From NCBI GenBank assembly GCA_045533195.1, contig JAZSHI010000018.1, positions 1 through 50,326 of the forward strand: a DNA stretch of 50,326 bases. The letters are read 5' to 3'. Of this stretch, positions 33,547 to 41,252 are shown piece after piece. The notes under the pieces were generated by a model, which made no database searches, was not told the DNA's origin, and worked only from the letters and a program-made list of their open reading frames with translations. The DNA is from SIG607 sp045533195 (lineage in GTDB: Bacteria > Bacillota > Clostridia > Oscillospirales > Acutalibacteraceae). Positions within the stretch are counted from its first letter, which is position 1. Every line of letters starts with the position of its first letter. The position numbers were made by a program, and so were the translations under genes.

Positions 33547-34317
33547 TCATACACTCCTGTTTCTCTTCAAAAATTCTTCTGCAAGTTTATCATAGGCAAC
33601 CGCACCCTTACCGCGCTTATCATAATACTGTATAGGCATACCAAAGCTTGGCGCTTCGCTCAGACGCACAGAACGGGGAATTGCCGTTGCAAAAAGCTTT
33701 CCTGCAAAGAATTTCTTAATTTCGTTTACAACCTGATTTGTAAGATTAAGTCTGCCGTCATACATTGTAAGCACCACGCCCTCAAGCTCAAGGGTGGGAT
33801 TATAAAGCCTTTTAACCTGACGGACAGATGCCATAAGCTGTGAAAGTCCTTCGAGAGCAAAGTATTCGCACTGTATAGGCACAAGCACCGTATCACTTGC
33901 CACAAGGGCATTTATGGTAATAAGTCCTAAGGAAGGCGGACAATCGATAAAGATATAATCGTAATTCTCCCTTACACGCGCTAATGTAAGCTTCAGCTGT
34001 TCGTGGCGGTTTTCAATATCTATCATTTCAACCTCTGCCGCGGCTAAATTCATATCCGAAGCAACTATATCAACATTTTTAAACTGAGTATGTATAATAG
34101 CCTCCTCGGCTGAATACTGTCCTATAAGAAGTCCGTAAGCAGAGCGTGTTATCTCTTTTTTACTTATTCCGTATCCGCTGGTGGAATTTCCCTGAGGATC
34201 GCAATCGGCAAGAAGCACCTTTTTGCCCATAATACCCAGAGCAGAAACAAGATTAACGGCTGTAGTAGTTTTACCTACTCCGCCCTTCTGATTTACCACC
34301 GCAATAATTTTACCCAT
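33547..34317 (-). CDS. parA: Chromosome-partitioning ATPase ParA/Soj
   Basis: A 256-residue deviant Walker ATPase: N-terminal KGGVGKTTT with the signature Lys, LLADCDPQGNST, and YIFIDCPPSLGLITINAL. It moves ParB-parS complexes and, in Bacillus, regulates DnaA. The length and absence of an HTH extension indicate the chromosomal type. GAGGTG lies upstream of the ATG. Location with rsmA and parB suggests a replication-origin-proximal region. Confidence 0.97.
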   Translation of the reverse strand: MGKIIAVVNQKGGVGKTTTAVNLVSALGIMGKKVLLADCDPQGNSTSGYGISKKEITRSAYGLLIGQYSAEEAIIHTQFKNVDIVASDMNLAAAEVEMIDIENRHEQLKLTLARVRENYDYIFIDCPPSLGLITINALVASDTVLVPIQCEYFALEGLSQLMASVRQVKRLYNPTLELEGVVLTMYDGRLNLTNQVVNEIKKFFAGKLFATAIPRSVRLSEAPSFGMPIQYYDKRGKGAVAYDKLAEEFLKRNRSV

Positions 34318-34345
34318 GGTGTCACCTCATAAAGATATATATACC

Positions 34346-34374
34346 ATTATACCAAACTTTTAATCAAAAAACAA
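34346..34374 (-). promoter_or_regulatory. parAB operon promoter
   Basis: Minus-strand TTGTTT (34369-34374), 17-base spacer, TATAAT (34346-34351). It is back-to-back with the promoter of the lipoprotein gene. Confidence 0.65.
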
Positions 34375-34381
34375 TCTATAA

Positions 34382-34410
34382 TTGCAATTAGGGAAACTTT
34401 GTGATACAAT
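34382..34410 (+). promoter_or_regulatory. Lipoprotein gene promoter
   Basis: TTGCAA (34382-34387), 17-base spacer, TACAAT (34405-34410). Confidence 0.7.
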
Positions 34411-34441
34411 ATACTAAGAAAATTTTATGCGAGGTATTTTT

Positions 34442-34870
34442 ATGAAACACATTTTTTCTGTTATAATTGTTATCGCTTTAATCTTTACCGTTACAGGCTG
34501 TGCTCCCGGCGGTTATCTTAACTCCACCGACGGCGATATTACCGTAAGTCTGCCTGAGTTTAGCTATGAAAAAGGAGAATTTGTTATTCCCGAAGAAGCA
34601 AAGGTTCTTTTAGGAAAATGGAATCTTAATTCTATTACCGATAACGGAACCGAGCAAACTTTTGAAAATTCTTATTACATTTTTTATGATGACGGCAACG
34701 TTACTCTTAAGGTTGGCGACCAAAAGGACACTAAACAGAAATTCAGATTTGAAGAAAACACGCTTTATATTGCAGAAAAGCCTGTTACCTATACAGTTGA
34801 AAACGATACCCTCACCATTACGACAGGTGAGAATAAAATTCATAAATTAACGAAAATTATTGAAGAATAA
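34442..34870 (+). CDS. Small lipoprotein
   Basis: The product has 142 residues: signal peptide with lipobox TVTGC (Cys about 20), a short Asp/Ser linker, then a beta-rich domain resembling lipocalin-like/DUF-type folds (LLGKWNLNSI ... YYIFYDDGNVTLKVGD ... YTVENDTLTIT). GAGGT lies six bases before ATG 34442. Membrane-anchored on the outer face; function unknown. Confidence 0.8.
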   Translation: MKHIFSVIIVIALIFTVTGCAPGGYLNSTDGDITVSLPEFSYEKGEFVIPEEAKVLLGKWNLNSITDNGTEQTFENSYYIFYDDGNVTLKVGDQKDTKQKFRFEENTLYIAEKPVTYTVENDTLTITTGENKIHKLTKIIEE

Positions 34871-34934
34871 AAAAATAAAGGTTCAGAAATGCGTCGTACA
34901 CTTAAGGACAGTTTCCGAAAGGTGCGAGCATTGC

Positions 34935-34990
34935 GGGCAAGAGAATTGAGAGAAGTTTAATCTTCTCTCTTTTTTCTTGCCCTTTTTTAT
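34935..34990 (+). terminator. Two-tier hairpin terminator after the lipoprotein
   Basis: GGGCAAGA (34935-34942) pairs with TCTTGCCC (34975-34982), and inside it GAGAGAAG (34948-34955) pairs with CTTCTCTC (34962-34969); TTTTTT follows. The 60 bases upstream (34871-34934) show no clear feature. Confidence 0.8.
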
Positions 34991-35003
34991 TTGTATCCGT
35001 ACA

Positions 35004-35033
35004 TTCGACTATTACACCTTCTTTAAGTACAAT
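35004..35033 (+). promoter_or_regulatory. Promoter of the TnpV cluster
   Basis: TTCGAC (35004-35009), 18-base spacer, TACAAT (35028-35033), then AAAGGAGG before the first gene. Confidence 0.65.
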
Positions 35034-35062
35034 TATTGTAGAAACTTAAAGGAGGTATTTTT

Positions 35063-35362
35063 ATGGGTAAGTTTATTGAAGAATTCTACTACGGCAACCT
35101 TGATCCACAGGCACGTAGCACGAAGCAGAACAAGGCAGTACAAAAGAAAATGGAAGTATTGATGCTCAATGAAGACTATCTCACCGAGAATCTTTCGGGC
35201 GAAAGCAAAAAGAAATTCCTTGAGTTTGTCAATGCTTGGGGTGTAGTAAATGGTGAATCCAACCTTGATAGCTTTATAATGGGTTTTCGTCTTGGCGCCG
35301 ACTTCACCTACGACACCTTTGTTTCTGATGAAGCGCCATTTGTGGATTTGCTTAAGGAGTGA
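35063..35362 (+). CDS. Mobile-element-associated protein (DUF6809-like)
   Basis: The predicted protein has 99 residues, acidic and helical. The pattern EFYYGNLDPQARSTKQNK ... FIMGFRLGADFTYDTF matches a small protein I recall from Tn4451/CTn-type elements of gut Firmicutes. AAAGGAGG precedes the ATG. It opens a three-gene cluster ending in TnpV. Confidence 0.7.
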   Translation: MGKFIEEFYYGNLDPQARSTKQNKAVQKKMEVLMLNEDYLTENLSGESKKKFLEFVNAWGVVNGESNLDSFIMGFRLGADFTYDTFVSDEAPFVDLLKE

Positions 35363-35367
35363 ATGTT

Positions 35368-35553
35368 ATGAGAGAAAAGAAATATTATATAGCTCTCGAT
35401 GATTTTGAGCGCAGGGTTGTTGTGAAGTGTATGAACGAAATGCGTAACTCACTCATTGAGGATGGCAAGTGTACGGATGCATTGGATGAAGTTCTGTTAA
35501 AGGTTATCCGCTCAAAGCAAAAGAAATTTAAAGTTGTATATCAGGAGGCTTGA
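35368..35553 (+). CDS. Small mobile-element protein
   Basis: The 61-residue basic protein (REKKYYIALDDFERRVVVKCMNEMRN, then KQKKFKVVY) is typical of the gene between DUF6809-like and tnpV genes. ATG 35368 lies eight bases after AAGGAG; an in-frame GTG at 35359 overlaps that ribosome site. Function unknown. Confidence 0.65.
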   Translation: MREKKYYIALDDFERRVVVKCMNEMRNSLIEDGKCTDALDEVLLKVIRSKQKKFKVVYQEA

Positions 35554-35555
35554 TT

Positions 35556-35933
35556 ATGGAAAAGATTATATACGATGAAAATAATAGCCTTTGGTACGAA
35601 CTGCAAGGCGACTATTACATCCCCTGCTTGAAACTTCCCGATGAAGAAGAAAGAGAAATTGGTGTATGGGGAATGCGGCATTTGAACTATCTAAAACAAC
35701 ACCGCAAAGCCACCTACAACCGCCTTCAAGCAGAATTTAAACTCAATTCATATCTATATGATATAAATTCTCAAGCTGAGGAAATGTTTGAAACTTTAAT
35801 TAAGCAGTTCAAGCAAACGGAAGGTATTACCGAACAACTAAAATCGGAAAATCAAATGGAATGGGTACGCCGGATAAACAATATTCGCCAAATGGCTACA
35901 GAGATAGTGATTAGTGAATTGATTTATAACTGA
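35556..35933 (+). CDS. tnpV: TnpV family transposon protein
   Basis: This 125-residue protein matches TnpV of Tn4451-like elements: SLWYELQGDYYIPCLKLP, GVWGMRHLNYLKQHRKA, then LKSENQMEWVRRINNIRQMATEIV. AGGAGG precedes ATG 35556, which overlaps the previous gene's frame end. No TnpX-type serine recombinase is in the window, so this is cargo or a remnant rather than an autonomous element. Confidence 0.85.
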   Translation: MEKIIYDENNSLWYELQGDYYIPCLKLPDEEEREIGVWGMRHLNYLKQHRKATYNRLQAEFKLNSYLYDINSQAEEMFETLIKQFKQTEGITEQLKSENQMEWVRRINNIRQMATEIVISELIYN

Positions 35934-36007
35934 AATACAAAAATGAGCGAAGCCTAAAATTTAGGGGCAGTTCTTCGTGTGTTTGATAAATTTGTGGCAT
36001 TAACATG

Positions 36008-36035
36008 TTGACATTTAGGGATTAAATGGTATAAT
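36008..36035 (+). promoter_or_regulatory. Promoter of the c-di-GMP-controlled operon
   Basis: TTGACA (36008-36013), 16-base spacer, TATAAT (36030-36035). Transcription would begin near 36042, directly ahead of the riboswitch. The stretch 35934-36007 shows nothing else. Confidence 0.88.
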
Positions 36036-36049
36036 GGTAATATATTTAT

Positions 36050-36122
36050 TTAGCAAACTTGTTGAAAGACAAGGACGCAAAGCTACGGTGTCTAAGCGAA
36101 AATCGTATGATCGACCGGCTGC
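36050..36122 (+). ncRNA. Class I cyclic di-GMP riboswitch aptamer (GEMM-I)
   Basis: The conserved GEMM-I core is present: GCAAAC (36053-36058), P2 hairpin CTTGT..GAAA..ACAAG with a GAAA tetraloop (36058-36073), GGACGCAAAGC (36073-36083), the short junction and GTGTCTAA, then a P3 arm (about 36089-36113) and the 3' strand CCGGCTGC (36115-36122). P1 can form between TAGC (36051-36054) and GCTG (36118-36121). It senses c-di-GMP in the leader of an operon that itself encodes a GGDEF/EAL protein. Confidence 0.9.
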
Positions 36123-36155
36123 ATCTTTTTTGATGCGGCCGGTTTTTGTTTTTTG
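36114..36155 (+). terminator. Riboswitch expression platform terminator
   Basis: ACCGGCTGCATC (36114-36125), loop T6, GATGCGGCCGGT (36132-36143, one G-U pair), then TTTTGTTTTTT. Its 5' arm contains the P1 3' strand of the aptamer, so aptamer and terminator exclude each other: ligand binding should allow read-through (ON switch). Confidence 0.85.
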
Positions 36156-36167
36156 TGAGGTGGTTTT

Positions 36168-36863
36168 TTGAATAAGGTATTGCGTGAAGAAAAAAAGTTT
36201 TTAATATCGGTAGCAGATTTCATAAAACTCAGCCATAAAGTTGAACAGGTTATGCTTAGCGATCCACACAACGGTACACATGGATATATGATACGCTCTC
36301 TATATTTTGATACGCCATTTGACGATGATTATTTTGAAAAGCAAGCAGGAATAGAACTCAGAAGAAAGGTGCGCCTGAGATGTTATGACCCAAATTCTGA
36401 CTTTGCTATGCTTGAACTAAAGCAAAAGCAAGGCGCACAGCAAATGAAGCGTTCGCTCAGGGTGTCGAGAGAAGATGCAAAGCGGTTGATTGCGGGAGAC
36501 TATTCAGTTTTGCTTAATTATACTGAACCGTTTGCTGCTGAGATGTATGGGTTGATGCAGTATCGGTGCTACCGACCTAAAACGATTGTTGAATATAACC
36601 GCAAAGCCTTTATTGCTAAGGAAAATAAAATTCGTATCACCTTTGATAATAAAATCGTTTCCACTGAAAGCAGTTTTGATCTTTTCAATCCCAATTTGAA
36701 TATGAATCCCGTACTTGACCCTTATGACGTGGTTTTAGAGGTTAAGTTCAATGGTTTTCTGCTTGGCTACCTAAAAGAACTTATAAACAGTACGGATAAA
36801 AGTGAGCTTTCGGTAAGCAAATACGTTTTGGCAAGACAAAACGCATACCAAACACACATATAG
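36168..36863 (+). CDS. VTC-type polyphosphate polymerase domain protein
   Basis: The 231-residue product is a stand-alone VTC (TTM tunnel) domain, which in yeast Vtc4 makes polyphosphate from ATP. Basic tunnel strands are visible: IRSLYFDT, ELRRKVRLRCYD, FAMLELKQK, MKRSLRVS, RPKTIVEYNRKAF, IRITFDNKI, and Glu-Lys in VVLEVKFNG. The start is TTG 36168, four bases after GAGGTGG. It is the first gene after the riboswitch. Bacterial VTC proteins often pair with DUF4956 and CotH proteins, as here; the real product could be another phosphate-linked polymer. Confidence 0.88.
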   Translation: MNKVLREEKKFLISVADFIKLSHKVEQVMLSDPHNGTHGYMIRSLYFDTPFDDDYFEKQAGIELRRKVRLRCYDPNSDFAMLELKQKQGAQQMKRSLRVSREDAKRLIAGDYSVLLNYTEPFAAEMYGLMQYRCYRPKTIVEYNRKAFIAKENKIRITFDNKIVSTESSFDLFNPNLNMNPVLDPYDVVLEVKFNGFLLGYLKELINSTDKSELSVSKYVLARQNAYQTHI

Positions 36864-36875
36864 GAGGAAAAACAA

Positions 36876-37550
36876 ATGAAAGATAAACTTTTCGAATTAT
36901 TTGAAACAAACGGTGAACTGCAAATCGGTACGGTTGCACTGCATATCTCTATGGCAGCTGTTCTCGGCTTTTTGATTTTTGTTTCTTACTACATTACTCA
37001 CCGGGGCACGATTTATAGTAAAAAATTCAATGCATCCTTGGTGGTGCTCACTGTTCTTACCGGAACAGTTATGACGGTTATCGGCAACAATATCGCTCTT
37101 TCTCTCGGTATGGTTGGTGCGCTTTCTATTGTGCGTTTCAGAACTGCGATTAAAGACAGCAGAGATACGGTGTATATTTTCTGGACGGTAATCGTCGGCA
37201 TTTGTTGCGGTGTCGGAGATTATATGGTAGCGCTTATAGGTAGTGCGATTACGTTTATCGTGTTGCTTATTCTGGGTACCATTAAGAATGATAACCGCAT
37301 GTTAATTATTGTTCGAGGCGCAAGAAACAAACAGTCTATTGTCACCGGTTATATTTTTAATATATTCAAAAATAAAGCAATTTTACGTGTTAAAAATACA
37401 ACCGAGGATACTATGGAATTGATTTACGAGGTTTCCTCATCGTTACTTAAAAAAACAGAAAAAGATATAAGTATAACAGATGGGATATATGATCTTGGCG
37501 GCATTGAATATGTCAATATCGTGATGCAAAATGACGAAATTTCAAATTGA
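36876..37550 (+). CDS. DUF4956 membrane protein
   Basis: The predicted protein has 224 residues with four membrane spans (about 22-42, 53-72, 78-96, 107-130) and a cytosolic alpha/beta domain (about 140-224). The conserved DUF4956 stretch SLGMVGALSIVRFRTAIKD lies at about 72-90. AGGAGG precedes the ATG, 12 bases after the VTC gene. Frequent pairing with VTC-domain polymerases suggests that it forms the membrane channel or anchor for the polymer, as the VTC membrane part does in yeast (inference). Confidence 0.9.
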   Translation: MKDKLFELFETNGELQIGTVALHISMAAVLGFLIFVSYYITHRGTIYSKKFNASLVVLTVLTGTVMTVIGNNIALSLGMVGALSIVRFRTAIKDSRDTVYIFWTVIVGICCGVGDYMVALIGSAITFIVLLILGTIKNDNRMLIIVRGARNKQSIVTGYIFNIFKNKAILRVKNTTEDTMELIYEVSSSLLKKTEKDISITDGIYDLGGIEYVNIVMQNDEISN

Positions 37551-37583
37551 TTTTGCTATTTATTTTTAAGGGAGGGTAACGCA

Positions 37584-39053
37584 ATGAAATACAAAGTTTA
37601 TGGTATTGTCTCAATCTGTCTTGCATTTGTTGTGATTGCTTCTTCCCTTTGGTTTACAAGAAGCGAGAAGAAAGAACGATATCACCAGCATTTGATGGCG
37701 GAGCCCAAAGCCGCCTGCTCTCATTCTGACGATCTTTTTTGCACCCATCTCCCTCTTATTCAGATTGATACCGATGGTGTTGTTATTCCCGGAAGGGTAT
37801 ATAATGAGGACTATGCCCATCCCACCGTGACAGAGGACGGTAAAACCGAAATTATATGTGACTTTCAACTTATCGATAATAAAAAAACAAATAATCATAC
37901 GACAGATAGTGCCACAACTAAAAGTCAGGCGTATATCAACGTCAGAGGCAGATCGTCAAGAGCCTTTGATAAAAGCAGTTATGAAATACGTCTTATCACC
38001 AAACAAGGTGATAATAATCCGCAATCACTTATCGATATGGATCCACATCACGAATGGGTGCTTCACGGACCTTTCCTCGATAAAACACTTATAAGAAATT
38101 ATATGTGGTATAATATCGCAGGTGAAATTATGGATTATGCACCAAATGTCCGTTTTTGTGAAGTGATGATCAATGGTGAGTATATGGGGTTATATGTTCT
38201 GGCTGAAAATATAACCGCAGGCGAAAACGGTGCAAGGCTTAATCTGTCGGTCGATAAAAAGGACAACAGTTTTACAGGTTATCTTTTAAGAATGGATCAA
38301 GGAAGCACTAATCCAATTAAAAATATTGACACTTTTTCGGTTTACTCGAAAAGATTTCCCAATAAAGTTGATATTGTTTATCCCGGTGCTTCTAACCTGA
38401 CCCCTGAAATTGCAGAGAGTATACGTCAGGACTTTTCAAAGTTTGAAAAGGCTATATATTCTTTTGATTATGACAACAAAAAATTCGGTTATGAAGCCAT
38501 GATTGATGTTGAGTCCTTCGTCGATTACTTCATAATCAACGAATTGACCCTCAATTATGATGCGGGCTGGCTTTCAACATTTATCTACAAGGATGTTGAC
38601 GGCAAATACAAAATGTGTATTTGGGATTTTAACTCAGCGTGCGATAATTATCAAGACACATATCTGAAACCAAGTAATTTGCAGTTCCAATATAATGTAT
38701 GGTACGTAATGTTAATGAAAGACGAAAAATTTGTCGAGAAAATCATCAACCGATATTACGAACTTAGAAAAACATATTTAAATGAAGAGTATTTGAATTC
38801 GTATATAGATGAAACGATAGAATATCTTGGAGACGCTGTTCAAAGAAATTTCGAAAAATGGGGTTACACCTTTGAGGAAGAATATGACTTATTGAAACCT
38901 ACTGAACGAAATCCTCGAAATTATGAAGAAGCAAAATCGCTTTTAAAAAATGCGATTAAACAAAGAGGAGATTGGTTAGATAAAAACATTCATACACTTC
39001 GTCAATACGCTGCCGAATCAAAAGTGAAAAAATATAACGAACATACAGATTAG
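37584..39053 (+). CDS. CotH-like kinase family exoprotein
   Basis: A 489-residue protein with one N-terminal membrane anchor (about 7-23) and an extracytoplasmic CotH kinase-like domain: YINVRGRSSRAFDKSSYEIRL, WVLHGPFLDKTLIRNYMWY, EVMINGEYMGLYVLAEN, then NYDAGWLSTFIYK and CIWDFNSACDN with the catalytic-type Asp. CotH phosphorylates spore-coat proteins in Bacillus; related proteins occur in surface and polysaccharide loci. GGGAGGG precedes the ATG. Its substrate may be the protein or polymer made by this operon. Confidence 0.92.
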   Translation: MKYKVYGIVSICLAFVVIASSLWFTRSEKKERYHQHLMAEPKAACSHSDDLFCTHLPLIQIDTDGVVIPGRVYNEDYAHPTVTEDGKTEIICDFQLIDNKKTNNHTTDSATTKSQAYINVRGRSSRAFDKSSYEIRLITKQGDNNPQSLIDMDPHHEWVLHGPFLDKTLIRNYMWYNIAGEIMDYAPNVRFCEVMINGEYMGLYVLAENITAGENGARLNLSVDKKDNSFTGYLLRMDQGSTNPIKNIDTFSVYSKRFPNKVDIVYPGASNLTPEIAESIRQDFSKFEKAIYSFDYDNKKFGYEAMIDVESFVDYFIINELTLNYDAGWLSTFIYKDVDGKYKMCIWDFNSACDNYQDTYLKPSNLQFQYNVWYVMLMKDEKFVEKIINRYYELRKTYLNEEYLNSYIDETIEYLGDAVQRNFEKWGYTFEEEYDLLKPTERNPRNYEEAKSLLKNAIKQRGDWLDKNIHTLRQYAAESKVKKYNEHTD

Positions 39054-39065
39054 AAAGGAACGATT

Positions 39066-41252
39066 ATGAAAAAATTTATCATTGCCATTTCCATCATCGT
39101 TGTCCTTGTTATGCTGTATGATACCTGTTATTATCGTCTGGGACTCTATATAGATTTTCAGCCGCAAAAAGAAGTTGCCACATTTATCAAAACAGAAGAT
39201 GATAAAATACTTCTTAACAAAGGCAACGGATACAAAGAATTTGAAATTAAAGGCGTTAATATGGGTTCGGGAATACCGGGCGAATGGTCAACCGATTTCG
39301 CTATTGATAAAGAAACATACCTCCGTTGGTTTGATCAGATAAAAGATTTGGGCGCCAATACCGTAAGAATTTATACCGTTCAGAACGACACTTTTTACAA
39401 TGCTTTTTATGAATATAATCATGAAAATCCCGATCCGCTCTATCTTATTCACGGTGTTTGGGTAAATGATTACGTGCTTAATTCACATCGTGATGCTTAT
39501 GACGAGAAATTCTTTGATACTTTGCTTGAGGATTCAAAAACTGTTATAGACGTTCTCCACGGAAGAAAAAAGATAAATCTCGGAAGAATGGCATCGGCAG
39601 GACATGGAACCTATAATAAGGATATTTCTCCTTGGGTGCTGGGATATATTCTCGGCGTGGAATGGGAAGACGTTACCGTCGTGTTCACGGATGAGAAATA
39701 TAAGAATAACAGCAAGTACAATTCCTACAGCGGCAAGTATATGTATACCGCCGAGGATGCTTCGCCGTTTGAAGCGTTACTGGCAAAGCTTGGCGATAAA
39801 GTGATCGAATATGAATCGGAAAAATATAAAATGCAAAAATTGGTTGCTTTTTCTAACTGGCCGACAACCGACCCATTTTATTATCCCGAGCAAGTAACAA
39901 AATTTTTCATGAAATGTGCACAGGTCGATGTGGAAAACATCAAAACAACAGACGCGTTTTTATCGGGTCAGTTTGTTTCATACCATATTTATCCATATTA
40001 TCCCGATTATTTGGTGCACATAAAGGATTGGGAAAATTTTAAGACCAACATTAATATCGCCGATTTTTATGAAGACGGCGTATTGAACACGTACAAAGCC
40101 TATTTGTCGATGGTGAAAAACCACCACACCATGCCCGTCGTCATTTCCGAATTCGGTGTTTCTACAGGCAGAGGAATGGCTCAGGTAGACGTCAATACCG
40201 GCAGAAACCAAGGTCACATGTCCGAAACCGAACAGGGTGATGCGCTGGTACGCTGTTATAACGATATCATGGACGCCGGTTGTGCAGGCAGTTGTGTATT
40301 TACTTGGCAAGACGAATGGTTTAAGAGAACCTGGAATACCATGCATGCGGTCAATCTGATGCGTACACCATATTGGTCGGACTATCAAACGAATGAGCAG
40401 TATTTCGGCCTGTTATCCTTTGATCCGGGAAAAGAGCAATCTGTCTGCTATGTGGATGGCGATGTATCAGAATGGAAAGAGGATGATGTTGTTTTTTCTA
40501 AGGAAGATTTAAGCTTGTCCCTTAAATACGATGAACGGTTTATCTATCTTCTTGCAAAGAAAAACAATTTCAATTTTGAAAATGATGCGTTGTATTTACC
40601 ACTTGATATTACCCCGAAAAGCGGCAGCAGTTACTGCGAAAACAACGGCCTGTTATTTGACCGCGCCGCCGATTTTTTACTTACCATAAACGGCAAAGAT
40701 GATAGCAGACTTCAGGTTCAGGAGCGTTATGAAGCGCTTCGCTCCACCTATAGCGAAAACATTTATAAATTTGATACGTATATTGAAGAAAATATTCCCG
40801 ATAAGGATTCCCCAAAATTTGTTAATATTGATATGATATTAAAGGCAGAGGTTTTTTCGGATGAATCGGGAACCGAAATAAAATCAGAGGTTTTTGAAAC
40901 CGGAATCTTGACTTACGGAAATGCCAACCCAAAGGCTAAAGACTATAATTCCCTTGCTGATTTTATTGTTAGCGGAGATTATGTCGAAATTAAACTACCG
41001 TGGCAACTCCTTAATTTCGCTGACCCGTCCCGCATGACTATTCACGATGATTATTATGACGATAATTACGGAATTGAATATATTACAATTGATGAAATGT
41101 ATATTGGCTTATCGGATGGAACAAACGGCAGAAGGATTCCGCTTTATGTTCAAAAATTAGAGGGTTGGGAGAACAAGGTTACCTATCACGAAAGGCTTAA
41201 ACCATCTTATTACATTTTGCAGAGCGTATGGAGGGAAAAGGATGAAGGTTGA
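39066..41252 (+). CDS. Membrane-anchored glycoside-hydrolase-like exoprotein
   Basis: The 728-residue product has an N-terminal anchor (about 3-20), then a clan A-type TIM barrel (about 60-430): EIKGVNMGSGIPGEW, LGANTVRIYTV, VVISEFGVSTGRG (nucleophile-type Glu), FTWQDEWFKRTWN. A beta domain follows (about 470-720, DGDVSEWKEDDVVFSKED) like carbohydrate-binding or DOMON-type modules. Cellulose-type operons usually carry one hydrolase that edits the polymer, and this gene has that place. Its end overlaps the next start by 11 bases. The GH family number is uncertain. Confidence 0.75.
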   Translation: MKKFIIAISIIVVLVMLYDTCYYRLGLYIDFQPQKEVATFIKTEDDKILLNKGNGYKEFEIKGVNMGSGIPGEWSTDFAIDKETYLRWFDQIKDLGANTVRIYTVQNDTFYNAFYEYNHENPDPLYLIHGVWVNDYVLNSHRDAYDEKFFDTLLEDSKTVIDVLHGRKKINLGRMASAGHGTYNKDISPWVLGYILGVEWEDVTVVFTDEKYKNNSKYNSYSGKYMYTAEDASPFEALLAKLGDKVIEYESEKYKMQKLVAFSNWPTTDPFYYPEQVTKFFMKCAQVDVENIKTTDAFLSGQFVSYHIYPYYPDYLVHIKDWENFKTNINIADFYEDGVLNTYKAYLSMVKNHHTMPVVISEFGVSTGRGMAQVDVNTGRNQGHMSETEQGDALVRCYNDIMDAGCAGSCVFTWQDEWFKRTWNTMHAVNLMRTPYWSDYQTNEQYFGLLSFDPGKEQSVCYVDGDVSEWKEDDVVFSKEDLSLSLKYDERFIYLLAKKNNFNFENDALYLPLDITPKSGSSYCENNGLLFDRAADFLLTINGKDDSRLQVQERYEALRSTYSENIYKFDTYIEENIPDKDSPKFVNIDMILKAEVFSDESGTEIKSEVFETGILTYGNANPKAKDYNSLADFIVSGDYVEIKLPWQLLNFADPSRMTIHDDYYDDNYGIEYITIDEMYIGLSDGTNGRRIPLYVQKLEGWENKVTYHERLKPSYYILQSVWREKDEG

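Noticed and set aside
30963..34441. parS sites near parAB
   Set aside because: No sequence close to TGTTTCACGTGAAACA was seen in the window.
34914..34925. 12-mer TCCGAAAGGTGC shared with the minus strand at 24832-24843
   Set aside because: At 24.8 kb it is a Shine-Dalgarno region; at 34.9 kb no start codon of the usual kind follows, so the match is probably chance.
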